In this document: piece by piece, positions 8,601 to 16,785 of the stretch | How the letters are laid out: each line of letters begins with the position of its first letter | Position numbering within the stretch: position 1 is the first letter of the stretch | Origin: Ruminococcus sp. | GTDB taxonomy: Bacteria; Bacillota; Clostridia; Oscillospirales; Ruminococcaceae | NCBI RefSeq assembly: GCF_016287535.1 | Contig: NZ_JAEFAJ010000017.1 | Coordinates: 1-55,133 of the forward strand | DNA: 55,133 nt | Reading direction: 5' to 3' | The notes under the pieces: generated by a model | What the model saw: the letters and a program-made list of their open reading frames with translations, nothing else | Told to the model about the DNA's origin: nothing | Database searches by the model: none | Program-made: the position numbers and the translations under genes

Positions 8601-11365
8601 TATTTCATGGGGATACCGTCTGTCCCCTCGCCCAGACGCATCTTCACAGCCTTTACTCCGGAGCCTTTTTCATCATCAGCATAAACGCTGATACCGGTCC
8701 CCGCTTTCAGCACGAAGATATTGCTGCTTCCGCGCACATTGGGAGCACCGTTCAGTTTTATACCGTCGTTCTTTATAACAGGGGCTTTGCCGTCTATCAT
8801 AACATGGACTGTCACTTTATCGGCGCTTATATTGAAGCTGTTGTCTGCTGCAAGAATATCAATATCCTCTTTAAGAAGAGAATTCTTCATTTCATCGTCA
8901 GCTGTGAAATTTACTTTGAACCTGCCGTCAGAGCTGAATGAGAGCCGTGGGACACAGTGTGAATCAGCTGTCTTGTTTTTATCGGCAGTTATGTATTTTT
9001 CCAGCAGTGAGTCGATGTCCGAAGCACTTGCCGTGAGCCTGCTCACAGAGGCTTTGAGTTTATTTACAGCAGCTTTCTTTTCCTCGTCTTCAAGCTCCTC
9101 CGACTCACTTGCAGCACTTAGCTTTGCCTTTTCGGCAGTTATCAGAGCAGAATAGTATCTGCTTATATCGCTTCTCAGCCCTGCGGCGTCTGTTCTGAGC
9201 AGATCCCTGAAATAACCGTAGGTATTCTCATAGTCCGAATACTTTTCCGCTACTTCATCAAGTCTGAACTCGGAAAGCTCACTGATAACAGCAGCTTCAG
9301 CCAGACGCATATCCTCGGTCTCGATATATGGTTTCAGGTTATCCGTATCGCTCCAGCCATTTTCAGGTCTGTCAAAGCGGTAATTCTTCACAATTATCGA
9401 AGCTATTTCACCGCTGTCTCCGGAACCGGCATTTATAAACCGGTCATATATATTCCGGAGCTCCTTTTTATCATAATATGAAAGCGTACTTCCATCAAAT
9501 TTAAGCTCGTCCTTATCAGTTACCGAAAATTCCGCTTCAAGTCCGTTTTTGCCGGACCAGCCGCCTGTACTGTCAGCCGAGGTATGCACGGAGCTTATCT
9601 TTGGAGCTGTCCTGTCCAGATAGAAGCATATGCTGTTTTTCAGACTGTCGGTATAATTCCCGTCTTCTCCGTCAACAAGATTTCTTACAAGAATGAATCC
9701 CGATTTTTCAGGATCGTCTATAGTCATAACTATCTTCTTGTTTTTGTCCTTCAGCACATAGCTTTCCGATTTCAGAGCGCCGTTTTTCAGTGTGTTTATG
9801 ATAGCTCTCTTGTTCTGGAAATCATCACCGAACTTCATAAGCTCGATTGACGTATCCATAGATTCTATTGTATAGCAGTTTTCGCTCCTCTGAACTATAC
9901 TGCTGTCAGGCTTGTAGATAAATGTATCATCCTCGCCGCTCTTAGTGAATTTCCTGTATATCAGGGTAACGGAAGTCATATCATCCCTGTAGCCCAAACT
10001 GATGCAATTATTCTTTTTTTCAAGCTCTGTGAAGATGTTCTGGTATATATCATTTTCAGCGCCTGCGTAAATATAGCTGTTCAGGAAACGGTCCTCGTCG
10101 CAAAGCAGCGGCACTTCATAGGTAAAGCCGGCGTTTGCGGCTCTGACAGGAACATAATATGTATCCTGAACATCATCGCTTCCCTCATATTTCACGATGA
10201 CTCTTACCGATTCATCAACACCCGAGACAGTCAGCTCGATATTGTTCCTGTATCTGAACTCTTCTGCTTCAAGTATCTTATTCAGTTCAAGTACGCCGTT
10301 TTCGTCAGCATTGAATAATTTGTCTGTTCCGTCGCCCTTTATGTTAAAGAAACACTTCTTAGTGTCTTCACCCGATCTTACAGACAATAAATCAATATCG
10401 CTCCATCTGACAGTATATCTCTGATTGCCAGAGGGATACCTTTTACCGCCGCCTTCAAGTGTATAATCGGTATTTGAAGACAGATTCAGCACAAAGCATC
10501 TCGGAGCAACGACTATATCGCTGTTGCCGTTATTCTTCAGGACATACTGATCGTTTTCACGGTTTTCTCTTCTGAGCTCCGCACTTTTTTCAAGCTTTAC
10601 GCTTAAAGGATCGGAGCTGCCGTTGACTGTAAACAGGTCAGACGGAGTTATTGTCAGCTCTGAACCCGCCTTGTAGTATTCAAAGTTTCCCCTTGTTTCC
10701 TTGCTGCCAGCCTCTTTGGGCGATACAGTTATCGAATCATCGGTATTGTCATTCCTGTCGTGAATCAGGGAATATTTGTAATATACAGTGAAATGGAGCT
10801 CATCATCAGTTGATGTTTCTTCATTGAATATAAACAGGTACTGATTTGAGATAGCCCATACGTCGTCCTTATTGATCTCCTGATCCGCAGGAACAGTGCA
10901 AAGCTTCTCATGATCTCCCGAAACGATCTCGTTCGGTCCAAAAAAGTATCCTCTGAATACACTGCCTATAAGGAAGCTGGTATCCGTTTCGTTTATATCC
11001 GCGTTATCTGCGATAAGTCTGTAGGTCTTTTTTGCAGCCGTTGTGACGGCAGTTGTTGTAGTGGTCTCGGCAGTAGTGACAGAGGTAGTTGTTACAGTAG
11101 TAGTTTCAGCAGTAGTAGTATCATCATCGTTACCGTCAGGATCAGGCTCTTCGGGAGCTTCCGGTTCTTCCGGAACAGGGCTTCCGGGACCTGGCGGCGG
11201 AGCAGCACCTTCGTCGGGAGCTTCAGTTATCCCATGATCGTCAGTCTGAGCCGCAACAGCAGCCGACACCTCTGCCGCAGGCAGTACGCACATGGAATGC
11301 GATAGGAAAACGAGAGCAGCCACAAAGGCAATATTCTTCCTGAAATCGAATATCCCGTTATTCAC
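5630..11365 (-). CDS. Giant secreted, membrane-anchored Ig-like surface protein, 1911 aa
   Basis: The order is: signal peptide (about 1-38); Pro/Glu/Asp- then Thr-rich linker (about 45-115); a large region of uncertain fold (about 115-590); then at least eight repeats whose borders read as hydrophobic-D-x-x-x-P (for example DRTAP, DGKAP, DNEKP, DSSVP, DKVAP, DMTPP, DTAKP, DKTQP). That border is a common feature of bacterial Ig-like modules. A charged helical segment (about 690-820) sits between the first two. The C-terminus is one membrane helix followed by RRRKKR, with no LPXTG, so it is anchored in the membrane rather than by sortase. Its start overlaps the stop of the cohesin-like gene by 4 bp. 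It is the last gene of the kinase operon. Function is unknown; adhesion or a wall-spanning scaffold or sensor are reasonable ideas only. Confidence 0.8.
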   Translation of the reverse strand: MNNGIFDFRKNIAFVAALVFLSHSMCVLPAAEVSAAVAAQTDDHGITEAPDEGAAPPPGPGSPVPEEPEAPEEPDPDGNDDDTTTAETTTVTTTSVTTAETTTTTAVTTAAKKTYRLIADNADINETDTSFLIGSVFRGYFFGPNEIVSGDHEKLCTVPADQEINKDDVWAISNQYLFIFNEETSTDDELHFTVYYKYSLIHDRNDNTDDSITVSPKEAGSKETRGNFEYYKAGSELTITPSDLFTVNGSSDPLSVKLEKSAELRRENRENDQYVLKNNGNSDIVVAPRCFVLNLSSNTDYTLEGGGKRYPSGNQRYTVRWSDIDLLSVRSGEDTKKCFFNIKGDGTDKLFNADENGVLELNKILEAEEFRYRNNIELTVSGVDESVRVIVKYEGSDDVQDTYYVPVRAANAGFTYEVPLLCDEDRFLNSYIYAGAENDIYQNIFTELEKKNNCISLGYRDDMTSVTLIYRKFTKSGEDDTFIYKPDSSIVQRSENCYTIESMDTSIELMKFGDDFQNKRAIINTLKNGALKSESYVLKDKNKKIVMTIDDPEKSGFILVRNLVDGEDGNYTDSLKNSICFYLDRTAPKISSVHTSADSTGGWSGKNGLEAEFSVTDKDELKFDGSTLSYYDKKELRNIYDRFINAGSGDSGEIASIIVKNYRFDRPENGWSDTDNLKPYIETEDMRLAEAAVISELSEFRLDEVAEKYSDYENTYGYFRDLLRTDAAGLRSDISRYYSALITAEKAKLSAASESEELEDEEKKAAVNKLKASVSRLTASASDIDSLLEKYITADKNKTADSHCVPRLSFSSDGRFKVNFTADDEMKNSLLKEDIDILAADNSFNISADKVTVHVMIDGKAPVIKNDGIKLNGAPNVRGSSNIFVLKAGTGISVYADDEKGSGVKAVKMRLGEGTDGIPMKYDHSSGSFSCMISESDLNGRNDKIPVIIDSEDMMENKSSWKSSENGEKYYFIIDNEKPVCGIKDISDSKKTYTEETAGGTKTWFSEYSDIILSVSAKDVNPEICSGIAALNIEINGKMSVIDAAADGLDDEKLANGDYRLVFAKGEGAEGFTAKLICGETELPLGEEHTLNSDGSINIRLSATDLAGKTSVIAGRDIFLDSSVPKVTEISVRGRNIISSGDFRYDVFANGGTELRVVVDEGIHSSGIRSAEVTFLDSDGNTVRTETFDNSATPHNNTFVLNIPADFKGRVRAKAESNVSKVSSEAESYGIITESYDMHRKTSSVLIELPETKYTDADGKPLYRSDVSAKLTVKDSFSGIAGIELSAPGNSSETVVNQDGAGEWEIPENAIIDGLVTEAAREITVSENANGNSIGLRFTDNAGNTAELTEAGLSIDKVAPKVSVKFSDGADPGKKIFSSERHAVIEVNERNFDEKRVSVTVNGVQEKFEWKLTGGVEGTDSAVYSAVRDFNTDGDYVMKVSCTDRCDWESNVVDESFIIDMTPPVLKEAFDGSIANDHYYNQAVRAVFTITDSNFDPQLIEVSGTYNGGTDGFPAFSSWQTAGRESTSSVYFDKDGEYVVRISGKDKAGNPLETYTGRFCVDTAKPSIDAGEVQRSYNGSEIRPRIAFEDTNINKDSIKVKVDGANRGDNIDLGGKLNEVSGGYEYVFDNIPDDEENDDIYKVKASARDNADNKIEKDFRFSVNRYGSVFEIDQDTRSIRGRFISREQDIVIVERNPDAHAAHQSVFITKDSDMVELKEGEDYSVKYCGGDDEWSEYTYTVFAKNFEKDAKYSVSIHSRDEAGNINISNSDKKDADVEFYIDKTQPLCIPLNFSENTAYKNESITARLAVSDNIMLKNVKVYIDGKEIRRSYYGDECSFEISNASHAHDVRVVLTDMADNEREFNYKNILVTTSGMRILIHKTWFKVCCGAAALLAGGAAVLIRRRKKRLY

Positions 11366-12288
11366 TTTGATCTACCTCCTCTTCTCAATATAAGCACTAT
11401 TGCCGTTCCGAGTTCGAGCAAGACCGCAATAATCACAGGAACGAGCATACTGTTATGTTTTTTCTCTTTATCCGCCGTCTGTTCAGGGATCTCCTCTGCT
11501 GCAGCGGCTGTCGCTGCCTGTTCTTCGGGAGAATCATATACCTCCGGCACTACAGTTTTCAGCGCGGTATCCTTTTGAGTCGTCACCGCAGTCATAATAA
11601 CAGCGGATTCAGTCTGCACCTGAACCGTTGCCGCTTCGGAAGTGACAGTTTCCTCAGCTGCTTCCCCGCGGACAGGTTCCTGCTCCTGGGCTGCTCCGGT
11701 GCTTTCCTGAACGGCATTATTGTCGGTCACAGTTATACTTCCGCCTTCAAGGTCAGAGAAATACTCCTCATAGAAACGAGCCGACCTTTTATTGTATGTA
11801 TCTATAAATATCTTTTCATCACCGCATTCTCTCAGGAAAGATATATCATATCTTCCGGTCTCAGCGCCGGCGGGCACATTCACTCTAAGGCGTCCTATTT
11901 CCCTGTCGCCCTGAAATCTCTCGCCGTCCGCGGTAAAGCAGAGCGAAAAGGTATTGCCCTGTCCGCCGCAGCTGCTGACAAGCACTCCTGCTATACCGTC
12001 TATATCCGTACTCACGACATTCGTGTCAAAGCTCAGCCTGCTGTCAAGCTCCGCTATGACCTTTATTGCTGAAAAGCCGGGATTATTATGCACGTACAAA
12101 GGCACTTCGGCAACAATATCCCCGTTCATGCTGTCTTTTTCTATCTCTATGCTGCCGGCGGAAACTCCGAGGTTCTCAGGCGGCGGATAATATACCGCCT
12201 CTGCTATGCTGATATTTACCGCTGAAGCTGCGATCGCCGCTGCTGCCAGTCCTCCGAATACTGATCTCTTATCCATCATCTTCTCCAA
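11362..12288 (-). CDS. Membrane-anchored cohesin-like protein, 308 aa
   Basis: A signal peptide (about 1-31) precedes a single beta-rich domain (about 40-190). It reads like a cohesin / carbohydrate-binding-module-like fold: VxxVPLYVHNNPGFSAIKV near residues 60-78, then D-S-R-L-S-F, a glycine-rich turn, and a late G-R-Y-D-I segment. NNPG followed by an alternating strand and D-x-x-L-x-F is the typical start of cohesin strands in Ruminococcus and Clostridium scaffoldins. A Thr/Glu/Ala-rich linker (about 195-272) leads to a C-terminal helix and RRGGRSK. Cohesins bind dockerins, and a dockerin protein is encoded at 26626-28566. Whether these two bind is unknown. It overlaps the preceding gene by 13 bp and the giant gene by 4 bp. 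Confidence 0.7.
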   Translation of the reverse strand: MEKMMDKRSVFGGLAAAAIAASAVNISIAEAVYYPPPENLGVSAGSIEIEKDSMNGDIVAEVPLYVHNNPGFSAIKVIAELDSRLSFDTNVVSTDIDGIAGVLVSSCGGQGNTFSLCFTADGERFQGDREIGRLRVNVPAGAETGRYDISFLRECGDEKIFIDTYNKRSARFYEEYFSDLEGGSITVTDNNAVQESTGAAQEQEPVRGEAAEETVTSEAATVQVQTESAVIMTAVTTQKDTALKTVVPEVYDSPEEQAATAAAAEEIPEQTADKEKKHNSMLVPVIIAVLLELGTAIVLILRRGGRSK

Positions 12289-12668
12289 TTACTGTCTATA
12301 ACATCAGGATCAGCGTTTATAACAAGTATATTCCGCGTTATCCTGAAATCACTGTTCTTATCCTCATTGTTTACTATTACTGTTGCGTCTGTTTCGTCAT
12401 CCTTCTTTGGTGCGACCACTACAGTTATCTCACCGTTTTCAAGCTCTCTGCGGAGCTCCTCTTCCTCTGCGCCGGCAATATCCGTGATATCGTTCATTAC
12501 CTGCGGGACCGTCACTGCATGAGACGCGGTGCTTCTTCCGGATCTGAGTTCTGAGATCATGCCCGAAACTATCCTGTACCTTGCCGCGATAAGTATCGCA
12601 GTGAGCATAAGAACGATACCTATCCCAAGGAATATTTCAGAAAGTATCTGCCAGTAAAATGAACTCAT
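12276..12668 (-). CDS. Single-pass membrane protein of the kinase operon, 130 aa
   Basis: One N-terminal hydrophobic helix (about residues 8-28) is followed by a basic patch, then a polar, acidic remainder with no recognised fold. The segment RSGRSTASHAV just after the helix contains several Ser/Thr near basic residues and is a plausible kinase target, which is only a guess. The start has AGGAGGTGC upstream. It lies 14 bp after the kinase gene and overlaps the cohesin-like gene, so it is translationally coupled in the operon. Confidence 0.72.
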   Translation of the reverse strand: MSSFYWQILSEIFLGIGIVLMLTAILIAARYRIVSGMISELRSGRSTASHAVTVPQVMNDITDIAGAEEEELRRELENGEITVVVAPKKDDETDATVIVNNEDKNSDFRITRNILVINADPDVIDSNWRR

Positions 12669-12682
12669 CCTGCACCTCCTTT

Positions 12683-14374
12683 TTATTGCGAGCCTTCTAT
12701 TCTCTCCTTAATGCTTTCACAGGCGCTCAGTATATACTCCTTTGTGCTGTTTGCGGAATCATCGTCAGTATTTATATTTCCGGTCTTTTCACTTATATTG
12801 TCAAGGAATTCCGCCTGTTCCGCGTAAGATATATCCGATTTTGCAAGCTCGTTCATATTGTCATTTTCAAGATTTACAAGGGTTTTGTATGTCTCAAGGA
12901 TTATCAGGTCAGAACCCGCATTTTCAGTTTCCACAAGCTTGTTAAGCTCGTTCATGCTGTTCCACAGGTCTGCGGAATAATCCTTTTTGAGAAGCTTATT
13001 CTCTTTTTTGAGCATCTGTGAGTAAAAATCACCGATAGTGCAGTACACCCTTGCTATCTCGTACTTATCCTGTTCACGGCGTTTGAAAGCGGGTGTCTGT
13101 GCTTCCCTGAACCATTTTACAGCCGTTATTTTTCCTGAAGTGCTGCTTTCCGCAGAGGGATCGCTCCCGTAGAAATAATAATACCAGTACAGTATGCCGA
13201 GTTCAAAGGCAACGTCCTCGTATCCCGCGTCCTTCTGCATAAGGTTTATGTTCTCGTTTATGAGCTTCAGTATCTGTCCTGCTTCCTTTTCATCAAAGAC
13301 ATCGTCGGACTTGTAAAGCTCGATAAGCTTCAGATATGCGTCCGAGTAAGAACCGTCCGCATTTATAACATCTTCAAAAGCGGCAGCCCTGCTCTCATAG
13401 GTACTGGCATTCTCAGCCCTTGCAAGCAGCTTGTTGAAGTCCTCGTTCCTGCCTTTTTTTGCCATCATTCCGGCAAATCCAGAAAAAGCAAGCGAAACGG
13501 CAGCAAGTCCCGCTATTATTCCCGTCACCTTGACATAGGTATGATTCTCAGCCCTGTCAAGATCGGCGTAAAGCTCATCGCAGGAGCGGTATCTCTTCGC
13601 CTTGTCATCGCTTACGCATTTGCGTATTATACGAACTATCGCTGCATTCATATTCTTGTCAAATACAAAGCGCTCCGCGGAGCTGACAAGCTTTCCGTTG
13701 ACAGAAACATTCATGGGCTTTTTTCCAGTGAGCATATGATAATAGGTGGCACCGATATTGAATATATCCGTTTTCTCGTCGAGTTCCTCCCTGCGGAACT
13801 GCTCAGGAGCGGCATAAGCCGGAGTGTATGCGAATGTACCCTCTCTTCGCTCGATAACGGAGCCGAAATCAATAAATTTCAGCCTTCCGATTTTTTCCGG
13901 CTGCCTGGTATTTTCAAAGTCCTCTGTATTCCTTACGACCATTATATTGTCCGGCTTCATATCGCTGTGTATGAAACCGCATTTGTGTATAAAAGACATT
14001 ACCGAGCAGATATCCTTTGCGTAACGCAGCAGCGTCTTAGGCTTTATGGGATCGTATTTAAGCAGCTTTTCCATAGTAACGCCGTCGATATAATCCTGAA
14101 CTATATAAAGTGCGTCCGGGTCATTGTCGATTATTTCGATAATATTGGGAAAATAGGAATTGCTCACGTCCTTTTCATAGAACTGCTTGATAAGCAGTGA
14201 CTCCTGACGCGCATTGTAGGCATCAGTGCCGTTGGTCTTCATTACCTCTTTTACAGCTCGCTGTGCGTCATTGGCTTTAGTATCGAGGGCACGGTAAACT
14301 ATGGATGTACCGCCCTTTCCGACAACGCTGTCGATCTTGTATCTGTTTTCAAGGATAAATCCTTTGTTAAGCAA
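12683..14374 (-). CDS. Transmembrane Ser/Thr protein kinase with extracytoplasmic helical-repeat domain
   Basis: A Hanks-type kinase domain fills residues 1 to about 270: glycine loop GKGGTS (19-24), catalytic Lys42 in AVKEV, catalytic loop HSDMKPDN (136-143), DFG at 169-171, and APEQ in the activation segment. The Arg of the usual HRD is Ser137, so this is a non-RD kinase and may not depend on activation-loop phosphorylation. A membrane helix (about 283-305) separates it from a C-terminal ~255-residue helical region resembling tetratricopeptide repeats. No PASTA domains are present, unlike PrkC. It is co-transcribed with the matching PP2C phosphatase (16-bp gap) and the FHA protein. Confidence 0.93.
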   Translation of the reverse strand: MLNKGFILENRYKIDSVVGKGGTSIVYRALDTKANDAQRAVKEVMKTNGTDAYNARQESLLIKQFYEKDVSNSYFPNIIEIIDNDPDALYIVQDYIDGVTMEKLLKYDPIKPKTLLRYAKDICSVMSFIHKCGFIHSDMKPDNIMVVRNTEDFENTRQPEKIGRLKFIDFGSVIERREGTFAYTPAYAAPEQFRREELDEKTDIFNIGATYYHMLTGKKPMNVSVNGKLVSSAERFVFDKNMNAAIVRIIRKCVSDDKAKRYRSCDELYADLDRAENHTYVKVTGIIAGLAAVSLAFSGFAGMMAKKGRNEDFNKLLARAENASTYESRAAAFEDVINADGSYSDAYLKLIELYKSDDVFDEKEAGQILKLINENINLMQKDAGYEDVAFELGILYWYYYFYGSDPSAESSTSGKITAVKWFREAQTPAFKRREQDKYEIARVYCTIGDFYSQMLKKENKLLKKDYSADLWNSMNELNKLVETENAGSDLIILETYKTLVNLENDNMNELAKSDISYAEQAEFLDNISEKTGNINTDDDSANSTKEYILSACESIKERIEGSQ

Positions 14375-14390
14375 AACGATCTCCTCTCTT

Positions 14391-15170
14391 TCAGCAGAGC
14401 TTTACCATAAGCGCGGTTATATTGTCTTTTTCACCGCATTCGATCACCTTGTTTTTCAGCTTTTCAAGACTGGCTGTCATAGCCTTTTCGTCCTTGTTCG
14501 CAGAGGGGCACAATGTCTTTCTTATATCGTCTGACGAGATCTTTTTCCGGAAGCCGTCAGAACAAAGCATATAGCATTCTCCCTCGCTGTAATCAGATAT
14601 GCTGAAATCGTATGATGTATCTTCGAGACCTGCGCCTATGCAGTTTGTAAGCTGATTCTGGCGCGGATCCTTTTCAGCCATTTCCTCGGTGATGATACCG
14701 CTCCTTACTTCCTGTCCGACAACAGAATGATCCGAGGTAAGTATATCCGTACTTTCGTCTGTTATCCTGTAAAGCCGGGAATCCCCTACATGAGCGATAA
14801 GCATATGCTTCAGCTGCGGTATTATAAGAACAGACGTAAAGGTCGTAGCCATATCCGTTGAATGTGAAGCTGCATAGTCATTTATGCGGCTGTTGAGTTC
14901 ATGAAGGCGGTCGTCCATAGCTTCCCTTATTTTAAGTATGGAAGCACTATTTCTCATAAGCTCCGCAAAATCAGAAGCGAACCATTCGCTCATGCGCTTG
15001 CAGACGTATGCACTGGCTTTTTCGCCGCCGGAGAGACCGCCGACTCCGTCGCATACCGCGGCAAAGAATATCTCTTCACCTTCATACTCCGCGGTATTTA
15101 TGAAAAGTGAATCCTGATTTATCTTTCTGACCGCACCCTCAGTGGTAACAAAAGAAAAAATATACTTCAT
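14391..15170 (-). CDS. PP2C-family Ser/Thr protein phosphatase
   Basis: The 259-residue metal-dependent phosphatase reverses the action of the adjacent kinase. Family motifs are in order: NQDS near residue 18, metal-binding DGVGG (41-45), TTFTSVLI, AHVGDSRLYR, LCSDGF and the terminal DNITALMV. Metal-ligand Asp residues in DG, SDG and GxxDN are all present, so it should be active. No membrane segment, so it is cytoplasmic. It lies 12 bp after the FHA gene and 16 bp before the kinase gene. Confidence 0.95.
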   Translation of the reverse strand: MKYIFSFVTTEGAVRKINQDSLFINTAEYEGEEIFFAAVCDGVGGLSGGEKASAYVCKRMSEWFASDFAELMRNSASILKIREAMDDRLHELNSRINDYAASHSTDMATTFTSVLIIPQLKHMLIAHVGDSRLYRITDESTDILTSDHSVVGQEVRSGIITEEMAEKDPRQNQLTNCIGAGLEDTSYDFSISDYSEGECYMLCSDGFRKKISSDDIRKTLCPSANKDEKAMTASLEKLKNKVIECGEKDNITALMVKLC

Positions 15171-15182
15171 AAAACGTCACCG

Positions 15183-16553
15183 TCAGTTCTCTTCGTAGAA
15201 AGTATACGAAATGCCGTAATAAAGGAAATTGCAGCCTGAAAATATACTGCTCCTCTCACCGGCCGGTATCTCATCTCCCTCAACGGTAAGCGAAGTGCAG
15301 GAAATATTCTCAATGCAGATACTGTGACGGTTCTTACGGTTATCACGGCTGATGATAATACCGGAGAGTTCCGCACAGGTAAACGGATAAACAAATATCG
15401 GGACCTTTTCCTTGCTTGAGGTATTGAGCAGATACGCTATATGCTTCATGCCCGTCTTTTTGAACTCGTCGGTCTTTGCTTTAAGCTCGTTTTTCCTGCC
15501 CACGATAACAGTGGGAGAGTCCCCTGAATTGATGTTGAACACAAAGGGGATATCATAGATATAGATTATATCTCCCGAATTAAGCGGCTGCTTTTTTATC
15601 TTCTCCCTTCCCTCCGCAAAGCTGCTGAGAAAAGTTCCGTTTGACGAGTCCTTATCCTCTATGTAGAACGTACCGTCCTCAAAGGTTATGACAGCATGGA
15701 CCTTTGAGACAGTGCCCTTGTCCGTGAGCGCAAGGCTGTTATCAGCCTTTCTGCCTATAGTGAACGGAAATTCGGTAATAGGTATATCCCTGTTACCGGA
15801 ATCTTTCAGAAATGCGGCACATTCAGACACCTTAGGCTTGCTTACAACGATAGTATGATCCTGGTCGTCCTGCTTCGGGGCAGCTGACGCTCCGGTGTCG
15901 ACCTCCTTGCCGGCTGCAGCTGCCTTTGCAGCTTCCGCAGCTCTTACTGAAGCCGAGCTCATAGGCACTCCAAGAACATCATGCAGAAAGGCATAGAGAT
16001 GATTATGTGTAAGACCTATACTGCGGTCCCGCTGACTTTTCAGGTTATCCTCAAGGAACTGGGCATACTTTTCCATGACGGCTGCGTCGGATACCTCGAC
16101 GCCTTCATTTTTATGGAGCCTGTATAGGAATTTCGCCAGATTCGAGCATTTATACATATTTATCATTAACGGAAGGTAAGCCACACGCACCTTTCGCTTT
16201 TCCACATCATAAAACGCGTATTTCGGGTCAGTGAGTATAACATTGTCCGCTGTGAGGGAATTCTCACCGCAGAATTCAAGTATCCGCTGCAGCTGTCCCA
16301 GTATCCCGAAATACTTTTCCTGCGACAGCGGCTGTCTGACGTATTCCGACAGAGCTGTCAGATTGCTGATATTATATTTCAGGACGTGCCTCGCAGCTGT
16401 TTTCTCCCATTTTACCTCAAGGAAGCCGTCATCAAGGCTGCGGTTAACGACTCTGAGAGCGTCCTCGTTTATCCTGTCTCTCTTTTTTAGTCCTGCAATA
16501 AGATACGTATCGCAATTCTGATATACTATCTTAACTGAAACATTACCTGCCAT
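15183..16553 (-). CDS. FHA-domain protein with N-terminal DUF6382-like domain, 456 aa
   Basis: The N-terminal ~190 residues resemble the DUF6382-type domain often found with FHA in Firmicutes, which in my recollection is related in shape to the EssB/YukC pseudokinase fold. A variable linker follows. An FHA domain (about 265-345) shows the phosphothreonine-binding signature: GRKADN, S-K-V-H, and D-x-x-S-S-N-G-T-F. The last ~110 residues are unrecognised. FHA domains read phosphothreonine, so this is probably the effector or scaffold of the linked kinase. It is the first gene of the operon; ATG 16553 is preceded by GGAGTGAGG. Confidence 0.9.
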   Translation of the reverse strand: MAGNVSVKIVYQNCDTYLIAGLKKRDRINEDALRVVNRSLDDGFLEVKWEKTAARHVLKYNISNLTALSEYVRQPLSQEKYFGILGQLQRILEFCGENSLTADNVILTDPKYAFYDVEKRKVRVAYLPLMINMYKCSNLAKFLYRLHKNEGVEVSDAAVMEKYAQFLEDNLKSQRDRSIGLTHNHLYAFLHDVLGVPMSSASVRAAEAAKAAAAGKEVDTGASAAPKQDDQDHTIVVSKPKVSECAAFLKDSGNRDIPITEFPFTIGRKADNSLALTDKGTVSKVHAVITFEDGTFYIEDKDSSNGTFLSSFAEGREKIKKQPLNSGDIIYIYDIPFVFNINSGDSPTVIVGRKNELKAKTDEFKKTGMKHIAYLLNTSSKEKVPIFVYPFTCAELSGIIISRDNRKNRHSICIENISCTSLTVEGDEIPAGERSSIFSGCNFLYYGISYTFYEEN

Positions 16554-16559
16554 ATCCTC

Positions 16560-16600
16560 ACTCCAAAAACAATTATCCCGTCTGACGGATCCGGGACCCG
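16560..16600 (-). promoter_or_regulatory. Short leader hairpin of the FHA/kinase operon
   Basis: In the ~65-nt leader, GACGG and CCGTC enclose a GC-rich loop and are followed by a second GACGGG copy, giving alternative pairings. There is no U tract. It could affect mRNA stability or ribosome access; no known riboswitch is recognised. Confidence 0.35.
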
Positions 16601-16626
16601 TCTTACCAAGGCTTATATGTGGTTTA

Positions 16627-16655
16627 ATTATATCACTTTATATGAGACTTGTCAA
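16627..16655 (-). promoter_or_regulatory. Consensus promoter of the FHA-PP2C-kinase-cohesin-Ig operon
   Basis: Minus strand: TTGACA (16655-16650), 17 bp, TATAAT (16632-16627). It is a perfect consensus and the only strong promoter seen before the six tightly packed genes. Confidence 0.85.
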
Positions 16656-16727
16656 TATTTTGAATAAGTTTTGAGATTGTTGAACAAAACATATGATACA
16701 CATTACACAATATATGAAATTATTTTA

Positions 16728-16756
16728 TTGCATTTCAGCGCCGGACATAGTATAAT
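16728..16756 (+). promoter_or_regulatory. Promoter of the GNAT gene
   Basis: TTGCAT (16728-16733), 17 bp, TATAAT (16751-16756), about 30 nt before the start codon. Only three of six -35 bases match. Confidence 0.6.
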
Positions 16757-16785
16757 AAAAATATCCAAAGAAAGAAGATAAAAAA

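Noticed and set aside
10910..11305. Plus-strand Ser-rich frame opposite the giant gene
   Set aside because: Mirror of the Thr-rich linker codons; no ribosome site or promoter. Other opposite-strand frames across the window are likewise shadows.
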